From positions 1-15,222 of the forward strand of contig JAGQRA010000114.1 in NCBI GenBank assembly GCA_020425885.1: a DNA stretch of 15,222 nucleotides, in the 5' to 3' direction. Made by a program: the position numbers and the translations under genes. The stretch is from Planctomycetota bacterium (GTDB lineage Bacteria > Planctomycetota > UBA1135 > UBA2386). The notes under the pieces are model-generated. The model searched no databases and was not told the origin of the DNA. It saw nothing but the letters and a program-made list of their open reading frames with translations. Below are positions 7,061 to 13,772 of this stretch, piece by piece; positions within the stretch are counted from its first letter, which is position 1; every line of letters starts with the position of its first letter.

Positions 7061-8770
7061 CTACCACGAACATCGCGCCCGCAGCTCGCGTTGCAAGGTC
7101 GCGACCCATTGCGCCGGTGTCCGTCCCGGCGGCAGGGTGACGTCGGCCACCTCGCGATAGAGCGGCTGGCGCTCGGCGAGCACCGCGGCGACCTCGCCCA
7201 CGACGCCGCGGTCCGTCAGCGCCGGCCGGTCGCCGCCGGCGTTCCGCCGCTCGAGCGTGGCCAGCTCTTCGTCGAGGTGGACCACCAGCGCCCGATCACG
7301 CAGCCGCTGCCGCGTCCTTCGCGACAGCACGGCGCCACCGCCGAGTGCGATGACGTGGCCCGGCCGCAACGACTCGTCGACCAGCCGTTCCTCGAGCTCA
7401 CGGAACCGGCTCCAGCCCGCGGCCGCCACGAAGGCGGCGATCGCACCGTGCCGGCGCTCGAACTCGGCATCGACGTCGATGCACGGCAACCCGAGCGCGC
7501 GCGCCAGCTCGGCGCCGAACGTGCTCTTGCCGGCGCCGCGCATGCCGACCAGGGCCAGACAAGGCGGTGCGCAGTGAATGCGGGCCAGATCCGCAAAGAA
7601 CGCGGGGTAGCTCTTCGCCACGCAACCGGGATCCTCGATCGCAATGCCGGCGTGCATCGAACCCAGCACGGCGAACGCCATCGCCATGCGGTGATCGCCG
7701 CAGGGGTCGAGGCGGGCGGCCCGCAACGTCGGGCTCGGTCCGACCACGACGCCGTCGTCGTGCTGCTCGATGTCGACGCCGACCTTGCCGAGTTCGCGGG
7801 CCAGCACCTCGAGCCGGTCGCATTCCTTGTGCCGCAGGTTGCTGGCGCCGACGAACCGGGTCGCGCCGGCGCGGTGCGCGGCCAGCACGGCCAGATTCAT
7901 GAGCTGGTCCGGCGTGCCGGCGCAATCGACGATCAGGTCGCCGGGTCGCCGCATCGCGATGATCACCTCGGGCAGGCTGCGATCGGGCTGATCCGACGCC
8001 GGATCCAGGTTGGCGGTGCGGACGCGGCTGCCGGTCAGTTCGGCCAGCACGAGGAAGGCGCCGGCCGCGCTCCAGTCCGCCTCGATCGCATGGTGCCCGG
8101 GCGAGGCGTAGCGCCGGCCGGCCGCGGTCACGCCGAACGCGGCCATCACCTTCTGCGTGAGCGCCAGGTACGGTCGTGAGGCCGCGTTGTCGATTCCGAG
8201 TTCGATGCCATCCGGGGCCGCCGGTGCGACCAGCGCCAACGCGCTGGCGAACTGGCTGCTCACCCGGGTGTCGATCGCAACCCGCCCACCGCGCAGCGTG
8301 CCGCCGCGAATCGTGATCGGCGGGCAGCCGTCGCGATCCTCGAGTTCGGCGCCGAGCGAGCGCAACGCCCGGACCAGCGGCCCGATCGGTCGCTGCTGCA
8401 TGCGCGCGCTGCCGGTCACGACCCAGTCGCCAGGAACCAGAGCCGCGAGCGCGGTCAGGAAGCGCAACGTCGTGCCGGCATTGCCGCAGTCGAGCACAGC
8501 CGAACCGCGGCCGGTCGGCAGCCCGCCGTCGACCTCGACCCGACCACTCGGGCGATCGCGCCAGCGAACGTCGAACCCGAGCCGTCGCAGGTTCGTGACC
8601 ATCAGTTCGACGTCCTCGCCCGGCGTCGCGTTGTCGATCACCGTCCGGCCCGGCGCCAGGCAGGCCGCGACCAGCGCGCGGTTGGCCAGCGACTTGGCGC
8701 CCGGCAGCTCGAGCTCGAGGTCGAACGGCATCGCCAGCGGCCGGACCTCCACCACCGGCAGGTCGGTCAT
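7061..8770 (-). CDS. aroA-aroK: EPSP synthase-shikimate kinase fusion (AroA-AroK)
   Basis: This bifunctional enzyme has 569 residues. Residues 1-399 are EPSP synthase, which joins shikimate 3-phosphate and PEP. Visible motifs are GAKSLANRAL (24-33, lysine K26), DCGNAGTTLRF (94-104), MQQRPIGPL (124-132), D288, HKECDRL (314-320), CGDHR (357-361) and AKSYPAFF (385-392). After almost no linker, residues 402-569 are shikimate kinase: Walker A GMRGAGKST (409-417), DVD (432-434), FRELE (456-460), GGG (477-479), lid segment GGDRPALTD (512-520) and RQPLYRE (534-540). The kinase makes the substrate used by the synthase, so consecutive steps are joined in one chain, with the later step first. Both sites look intact. 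ATG 8770 overlaps the pheA stop (ATGA). A frameshift artefact is unlikely, because the frame is continuous and both domains are complete. Confidence 0.95.
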   Translation of the reverse strand: MTDLPVVEVRPLAMPFDLELELPGAKSLANRALVAACLAPGRTVIDNATPGEDVELMVTNLRRLGFDVRWRDRPSGRVEVDGGLPTGRGSAVLDCGNAGTTLRFLTALAALVPGDWVVTGSARMQQRPIGPLVRALRSLGAELEDRDGCPPITIRGGTLRGGRVAIDTRVSSQFASALALVAPAAPDGIELGIDNAASRPYLALTQKVMAAFGVTAAGRRYASPGHHAIEADWSAAGAFLVLAELTGSRVRTANLDPASDQPDRSLPEVIIAMRRPGDLIVDCAGTPDQLMNLAVLAAHRAGATRFVGASNLRHKECDRLEVLARELGKVGVDIEQHDDGVVVGPSPTLRAARLDPCGDHRMAMAFAVLGSMHAGIAIEDPGCVAKSYPAFFADLARIHCAPPCLALVGMRGAGKSTFGAELARALGLPCIDVDAEFERRHGAIAAFVAAAGWSRFRELEERLVDESLRPGHVIALGGGAVLSRRTRQRLRDRALVVHLDEELATLERRNAGGDRPALTDRGVVGEVAAVLAERQPLYREVADVTLPPGRTPAQWVATLQRELRARCSW

Positions 8771-9954
8771 GGCAGGCGATCGCCGCCGATCGTGTCGCGT
8801 GGCGCCGCGGCTTCGTCGGCGCGTGCAGGATAGGACCCGAGCACATGGACGTGATGGCCGAGTCGGCGCAGCGCCTCGAGCACGTGGCCGACCGCGGCGT
8901 CCTCGCGGTGACCGAGGAAATCGACAAGGAACAGGTGTTGGTGCGGCGAGCCGGCCTGCGACCGACGTTCGAGTCGAACGAGATCGACGCCGTGTCGCGC
9001 CGCCGCGGTCACGACATCGGCGAGCGCGCGGTGAGGATCGGCGAGGCCGAACAGAACCGTCGTCCTGACCGGCCGCTGCCGGGCCGTCGCCTCCGGCTGA
9101 CGAGCCAGCAACAGGAAGCGGGTCTGGTTGCCGGCACAGTCGGCGACGTCACGGCGCAGCACCTGCAGGCCGAACCGCACTGCTGCCTCGACCGAGCAGA
9201 TGCAGCCGAGCCGCGGATCGCCGGCGTCGCGCACCGACTGCGCCGCGCCGGCCGTATCGAAGTGACGTTCGCCCGCCGCCGCCGGCAGCTCGGCGAGCAG
9301 GCGCTGGCACTGCTGCAGGGCAGCGGGGTGCGACCGGATGACACGCAGCGCCGCGATCGAGGTCCCCGGCATCGCGGCCAGGCAATGTTCGACCGGCATC
9401 ACCTCCTCGTCGACGATGACGATGTCCCGCACGGCCAGCAGATCACAGACCTCGTCGATGCTGCCGATCGACGTGTTGTCGACCGGCACCAGCGCATAGT
9501 CGATCGCCGACGTCTCGAGCGCGTCGAACACCGCGGCGAAGGTCTCGCTGCCGATGCGGTCGACGACCGCGACGCCACGACGCGCGAACAACCTGCCGAT
9601 CGCCAGCTCGCCATAGCTCGCGGCAGAGCCCTGATAGCCGACCCGACACGGGGTCGACCGTGGCCGCTCGGCGAGCGTCGGCTCCTGGATGCGACGCGAG
9701 TAGTTGAGGACCTCGCGCAGGATGCGGCCGGCATGATACGGCGACAGGCCGACCGCCTCGGCCCCGCGCTCCCATTCGCGTCGGACCTCGGCCTCGCGCT
9801 CCGGATCGTAGAGGGTCGCGCTGGCGTCGTCCCGCTTGTAGCCGGCCACGACCCGGACCGCGTCCATGCGCTGCCGCAGCAACCCGATCAGCTGCCGGTC
9901 CACGGCCCCGATGCGCTGCCGCGCGCTGTCGAGCGAATCAGGATGGTCGGTCAT
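8767..9954 (-). CDS. pheA: Chorismate mutase-prephenate dehydratase (P-protein)
   Basis: This bifunctional enzyme converts chorismate to prephenate and then to phenylpyruvate, the phenylalanine precursor. It has 395 residues, close to E. coli PheA. Residues 1-95 form an AroQ-type chorismate mutase with expected active-site residues R12, R29, K40, D50, R53 and E54. Residues about 103-285 form the prephenate dehydratase: GYQGSAAS (106-113), VPVDNTSIGS (156-165), SHPAALQQC (208-216), DTAGAAQ (233-239) and the catalytic NQTRF (276-280). Residues about 297-375 are an ACT regulatory domain. Its phenylalanine-binding motifs are altered: GALV reads RALA (309-312) and ESRP reads ERRS (329-332). The start is fixed by an in-frame TAG two codons upstream of ATG 9954. 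It is the first gene of the six-gene minus-strand run and diverges from the DUF1501 gene. Confidence 0.96.
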   Translation of the reverse strand: MTDHPDSLDSARQRIGAVDRQLIGLLRQRMDAVRVVAGYKRDDASATLYDPEREAEVRREWERGAEAVGLSPYHAGRILREVLNYSRRIQEPTLAERPRSTPCRVGYQGSAASYGELAIGRLFARRGVAVVDRIGSETFAAVFDALETSAIDYALVPVDNTSIGSIDEVCDLLAVRDIVIVDEEVMPVEHCLAAMPGTSIAALRVIRSHPAALQQCQRLLAELPAAAGERHFDTAGAAQSVRDAGDPRLGCICSVEAAVRFGLQVLRRDVADCAGNQTRFLLLARQPEATARQRPVRTTVLFGLADPHRALADVVTAAARHGVDLVRLERRSQAGSPHQHLFLVDFLGHREDAAVGHVLEALRRLGHHVHVLGSYPARADEAAAPRDTIGGDRLP

Positions 9955-10170
9955 GGCCTACGCGAACGCACCGGCGATCATGCTAATGCCGCGTACCGGA
10001 TGTGGTCTCGTGTTCTGCCGAGTCATTCGACACGCGGCTCCGGGTCGAGACCGCCGACGTTCGACTCCGGGTTGGCAAGCAGTTCAGCGAGATCGTCCCG
10101 GATACCGGTTCGACAGGCTACAGTTCGGCTTCCGCCACAGCCCCGTCCGCAGCATGAGGTCCGCTCCGCC
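9955..10170. promoter_or_regulatory. Divergent intergenic region
   Basis: These 216 bases separate the starts of pheA (minus) and the DUF1501 gene (plus), so promoters for both directions should lie here. The region is less GC-rich than the genes. I see only weak -10-like hexamers: TAGCAT on the minus strand near 9980 and TACAGT on the plus strand at 10119-10124. Neither has a matching -35 box. An 8-base direct repeat CTCCGGGT occurs at 10038-10045 and 10065-10072, which may be chance. No attenuator, leader peptide or T-box-like structure is evident before pheA. Confidence 0.4.
10156..10159 (+). promoter_or_regulatory. Ribosome binding site of the DUF1501 gene
   Basis: GAGG lies 11 bases before ATG 10171. 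It supports that start over the very long upstream extension of the same frame, which only runs through antisense pheA sequence. Confidence 0.5.
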
Positions 10171-11472
10171 ATGCACCACGACGCCCGCCCGCCGTCGCCC
10201 GCACGATTCCGATCCGGCATCAGCCGACGCTCCTTCCTGCGGCACACCGCCGGCCTCGGGGTCGCCGCCGCGATGCCGCTGCGCGGCCGCCTGGCGCCGC
10301 CGCTCGAGCCCAGGATCGACGCCGTCATCCAGGTGTTCCTCGAGGGCGGCCTGAGCCACATCGACACGTTCGATCCCAAGCCCGACGCCGCCGTCGATGT
10401 CCGCGGCCCGTTCCGCGCGATCCCGACCAGCATCGCCGGCGAGCACTTCACCGAGCTCTGCGGCAACCTCGCCAGGATCGCCGATCGGCTGACCGTCGTG
10501 CGCTCGGTCACCCACACCGAGGCCGCTCACGAACGCGGCATCCACAACATGCTGACCGGCTATCGACCGAGCCCGGCGGTCACCTACCCGAGCTTCGGCG
10601 CGGTCGTCAGCCACGAACTCGGCGTACGCAACGACCTGCCGCCCTACGTCTGCATCCCGGGCAGCAACCGGGTCGACTACGGCACCGGCTATCTGAGTTC
10701 AGCCTTCGGGCCGTTCAGCGTCGGCGCCGAACCGGCCCGCAGCGACTTCGAGGTCAAGGACCTCGGCCCGAGCCAGGATCTCGACCAGGACCGCGCCGCG
10801 CGCCGCCGGCAGCTGCTCGAAGAGCTCGACGCCGGCTTCGCCACCGCGGCCGACCCGGTGCAGGCGACGCAGGCCTTCTATCGCCAGGCCTGGCGACTGA
10901 TCGACTCGCCGCAGGCGCAGCTGGCGTTCCGCATCGATCAGGAGAGCGCGGCCACGCGGGCGCGCTACGGCAAGACGGTGATCGGGCAACGGCTGCTGTT
11001 GGCCCGACGATTGGTGGAAGCAGGAGTTCGCTTCATCGCCGTTCCGCTCGGCGGCTGGGATCACCACGAGGAAATCGCCGCGGCCCTGCGTCGCAGCGTG
11101 CCGGCCGTCGACCTCGCGGTGGCGGCGCTGATCACCGACCTCGACGACCGCGGCATGCTCGACCGCACCATGGTGCTGCTGTCGACCGAGTTCGGTCGCA
11201 CCCCACGCCTCAACGGCAACAAGGGCCGCGACCATTGGCCACGCGCCTTCACCGTTCTCGGCGCCGGCGGCGGTCTGCGCCGCGGTCACGTCCACGGCCG
11301 CACCGACCCGAACGGCAGCGACGCCGAGCTGCTGCCGATCGGTCCGGCCGACCTCGCCGCGACGATGTTCACCCAGCTCGGCATCGACCCGACCCGGCGG
11401 CTGATGAGCCCGGGCGACCGCCCGATCGACATCGTGCGCGGCGGTCGCGTGCTCACGGAGCTGCTGGCGTGA
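10171..11472 (+). CDS. DUF1501 protein, Tat-exported
   Basis: This 433-residue protein belongs to the DUF1501 family, which is greatly expanded in planctomycetes. It is structurally related to the alkaline phosphatase/sulfatase superfamily, but no reaction is established. A twin-arginine signal is clear at 19-24 (RRSFLR), followed by a hydrophobic stretch up to about residue 36, so it is exported folded by the Tat system. Family motifs are GGLSHIDTFDPKP (59-71), SVTHTEAAHERG (112-123), GGWDHH (294-299), STEFGRTP (338-345) and GRDHWP (352-357). The conserved His and Asp residues would suit metal binding; that is an inference. ATG 10171 gives the complete signal peptide. Its stop overlaps the GTG of the next gene, so the three plus-strand genes form a coupled operon. 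Family membership is secure; function is unknown. Confidence 0.94.
   Translation: MHHDARPPSPARFRSGISRRSFLRHTAGLGVAAAMPLRGRLAPPLEPRIDAVIQVFLEGGLSHIDTFDPKPDAAVDVRGPFRAIPTSIAGEHFTELCGNLARIADRLTVVRSVTHTEAAHERGIHNMLTGYRPSPAVTYPSFGAVVSHELGVRNDLPPYVCIPGSNRVDYGTGYLSSAFGPFSVGAEPARSDFEVKDLGPSQDLDQDRAARRRQLLEELDAGFATAADPVQATQAFYRQAWRLIDSPQAQLAFRIDQESAATRARYGKTVIGQRLLLARRLVEAGVRFIAVPLGGWDHHEEIAAALRRSVPAVDLAVAALITDLDDRGMLDRTMVLLSTEFGRTPRLNGNKGRDHWPRAFTVLGAGGGLRRGHVHGRTDPNGSDAELLPIGPADLAATMFTQLGIDPTRRLMSPGDRPIDIVRGGRVLTELLA
11457..11460 (+). promoter_or_regulatory. Ribosome binding site for the GTG start at 11469
   Basis: GGAG lies inside the end of the DUF1501 gene, eight bases before GTG 11469. It helps decide the unusual GTG start of the PPC-domain gene. 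Confidence 0.55.
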
Positions 11473-13772
11473 TCCGGGCCGCGCTGCCGCTGCTGCCGTT
11501 CTTGTTGCTGGCCTCGGGTCCGGCCGCACAGCAGCTCACGCTGCTGCTGCCGACCGGCGCCAGTCGCGGCCAGGACGTCGAGGTCCGCTGCTACGGCCGC
11601 GGTCTGTCGGACACGGTGTCGGTGATCTGGTTCCGCGACGGCATCGAGACCCTCGCGGTCGAACCGGAACGCGATGACCGCGTGCTGCTACGACTGCGCG
11701 TTCCGGCCGCGTGCGAACTCGGCAGCTACCTGTTCGCGCTCCACACCCGGCGCGGTCTGACGCGCGTCAAGGCGCTGCGGATCGGCCCGCTGCCCGCGAT
11801 CGCCGAGGCCGCCGACCACGCCACTCGCGAACGTGCCCAGGCCGTCGATCTCGACGTCACCATCGACGGCCGCATCCTGCCCGAGGACATCGATTGGTTC
11901 GCCTTCGAGGCGAAGGCCGGCCAGATCATCCGGGCGGAGGTCGAAGGCGTGCGCCTCGGCATCACCGACCTCGACCTGCAGTTCGAGATCTTCGATCCCG
12001 ACGGCGGCATGGTCGTGCGCAGCGACGACACCGCGCTCGGCCGGGCTGATCCGATCGCGACGTTCACCGCCGCCGTGGCCGGCCGTCACACGCTGGCCCT
12101 CCGCGACGTCGCCTGGCGCGGCTCCGCCTACGCCGCCTATCGCCTCCACCTCGGCACGTTCCCGCGGCCGACCGGGCTGCTGCCCGCCGGCGGCCGTCCC
12201 GGCGAGACCGTCGAGGTGCAGCTGCTCGGCGACGCCGAGCCGGGCACCGCGACGCTGACCCTGCCGCAGCGCCCGGGTCTGCACGAGGTCTTTCCGGTCT
12301 GCGCCGGCCGACCGGTGCCGACCCCGTTGCGCATCGCGGTCGACGATCGGGTGAGCTTCGTCGAGGGCGCGGCGCCGAACGAGGCGCCCAGCGAACCCTG
12401 CGCCTTCCACGGCGTCATCGCCGCGGCCGGCGAAGAAGACCGTCACGCCTTCCGGGCCGCCAAGGGCGCCCGCATCGAGCTGCGTGTGCTCGCCAACAAC
12501 CTGCGATCGACGCTCGATCCGGTGCTCACCGTACGCGATGCCAAGGGCGATGCGCTGGCGACGAACGACGACGGCCTCGGTCTCGATGCGAGGTTGCGGT
12601 TCACGGCGCCGGCGGACGGCACCTTCCTCGCCTGCGTCAGCGACCATCTCGGACGCGGCAGCGACGCCGGCTTCTATCGACTCGAGATCGGCGAGCTCGC
12701 GCCGAAGGCCACCACGCGCGAGGCGGTCCCCGGCCGACGCTCCGAAGACCTCGGTGTCGCGGTGCCGATCGGCCGACGCAATGCGACGATGATCCAGGTC
12801 TCGAACCTCGACCGGCGCGATGGCGTCGCGCTCGGTTTCGCGCCGCTGCCACCGGGCGTGACCGCGACCCCGATGCGGCTGCCGGCCGGCGCCGACCTGG
12901 TGCCCATCGTGTTCGCCGCCGCCGCGGATGCCGCGATCGGCAGTCGACTCGCGAGCCCGACCGCGGCTGCGGACCAGGGCGAGAACGATCGACCGATCGG
13001 CCACGAGCACGGCTTCCCCATGCTGCGCGTCGAGAACAACCAGCCCTACGATTCCCGCGCCGTACGGGCGCTGCCGATCGTCGTCACCCAGGCGACACCG
13101 TTCGACATCGCGGCGACGGCGCCCGCCGTGCCGTTGGTGCGCAGCGGTTCGCTGACCGTGCCGGTCCTGATCGAGCGCGATGCCGGATTCGCCGTTACGG
13201 TCACGGTGACCGCGCTGTGGCTGCCCGCAGGCCTGTCCGCGAGCACCGTGCGCCTGACCGGCGACAACACCGCCGGCACGATGTCGTTCAATGCCAACTC
13301 GCGCGCGGCGACCGGCCGCTGGCCGATCGTGCTGCTGGCGAGCGCCACCATAGACGGCGTCGTGCAGACCGTCTGCACCGAGGTCTTGATGTTCGACCTG
13401 CAGGAGCCCTGGATCACGGCGAAGCTGCCGCGGGCGCGCATCGAGCAGGGCGGCCGCGCGGTATACGAGATCGAGCTGGAGCGCAATCGCGAGTTCGAAG
13501 GTGTGGTCAGGGCGGAGCTCGGCCGCGTGCCCAAGGGGATCACCGCCGAGATCCCCGAGATCGCTGCCGGCGCCACCAAGCTGCCGATCGGCCTCTTGGC
13601 CGCGGCCGATGCCAGCCCGGGCCGACACCGCTCGCTCTACGTGCGGCTCATGATCGAGACCCCTGACGGGGTGATCAGCCACGCCGCCGGTGGCGGTGAA
13701 CTGCACGTCGACGTCCCGCTGTCGGACGAACTGCGCGCGGCCGCGAAGGCCGCATCGGGAGGCACGCGATGA
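11469..13772 (+). CDS. Secreted protein with two PPC-like domains
   Basis: This exported protein has 767 residues and is of a type commonly found beside DUF1501 and DUF1549 genes in planctomycetes. A Sec signal peptide covers residues 1-20 (hydrophobic PLLPFLLLASG, then PAAQ). GTG 11469 was chosen because it starts this signal, overlaps the previous stop as GTGA and has GGAG eight bases upstream; the frame has no ATG that fits. Residues about 25-108 look like an Ig-like beta domain. Two pre-peptidase C-terminal (PPC)-like beta domains follow at about 130-229 (key stretch DIDWFAFEAKAGQ) and 313-408 (EEDRHAFRAAKG, then GTFLACVSDHL). The remaining 350 residues look beta-rich and repetitive. No catalytic motif is seen, so a binding or scaffold role is likely. 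The domain names rest on pattern recognition, not a search. Confidence 0.87.
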   Translation: MIRAALPLLPFLLLASGPAAQQLTLLLPTGASRGQDVEVRCYGRGLSDTVSVIWFRDGIETLAVEPERDDRVLLRLRVPAACELGSYLFALHTRRGLTRVKALRIGPLPAIAEAADHATRERAQAVDLDVTIDGRILPEDIDWFAFEAKAGQIIRAEVEGVRLGITDLDLQFEIFDPDGGMVVRSDDTALGRADPIATFTAAVAGRHTLALRDVAWRGSAYAAYRLHLGTFPRPTGLLPAGGRPGETVEVQLLGDAEPGTATLTLPQRPGLHEVFPVCAGRPVPTPLRIAVDDRVSFVEGAAPNEAPSEPCAFHGVIAAAGEEDRHAFRAAKGARIELRVLANNLRSTLDPVLTVRDAKGDALATNDDGLGLDARLRFTAPADGTFLACVSDHLGRGSDAGFYRLEIGELAPKATTREAVPGRRSEDLGVAVPIGRRNATMIQVSNLDRRDGVALGFAPLPPGVTATPMRLPAGADLVPIVFAAAADAAIGSRLASPTAAADQGENDRPIGHEHGFPMLRVENNQPYDSRAVRALPIVVTQATPFDIAATAPAVPLVRSGSLTVPVLIERDAGFAVTVTVTALWLPAGLSASTVRLTGDNTAGTMSFNANSRAATGRWPIVLLASATIDGVVQTVCTEVLMFDLQEPWITAKLPRARIEQGGRAVYEIELERNREFEGVVRAELGRVPKGITAEIPEIAAGATKLPIGLLAAADASPGRHRSLYVRLMIETPDGVISHAAGGGELHVDVPLSDELRAAAKAASGGTR
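13757..13762 (+). promoter_or_regulatory. Strong Shine-Dalgarno for the DUF1549 gene
   Basis: GGGAGG lies six bases before ATG 13769, inside the end of the PPC-domain gene. It is the best ribosome site in the window and fixes the start of the last gene. Confidence 0.7.

Noticed and set aside
7035..7109. Upstream extension of aroC by 25 residues to an ATG at 7109
   Set aside because: It overlaps the end of the aroA-aroK coding region and adds residues absent from chorismate synthases; ATG 7034 gives the family N-terminus.
10055..10080. GTTCGACTCC resembling a tRNA T-loop in the divergent region
   Set aside because: The flanking bases do not form the 5-base-pair T-stem, and no acceptor, D or anticodon arms are found.
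8845..10170. Upstream open frame continuing the DUF1501 gene across pheA
   Set aside because: It is antisense to pheA with shadow-like composition; the Tat signal and ribosome site fix the start at 10171.
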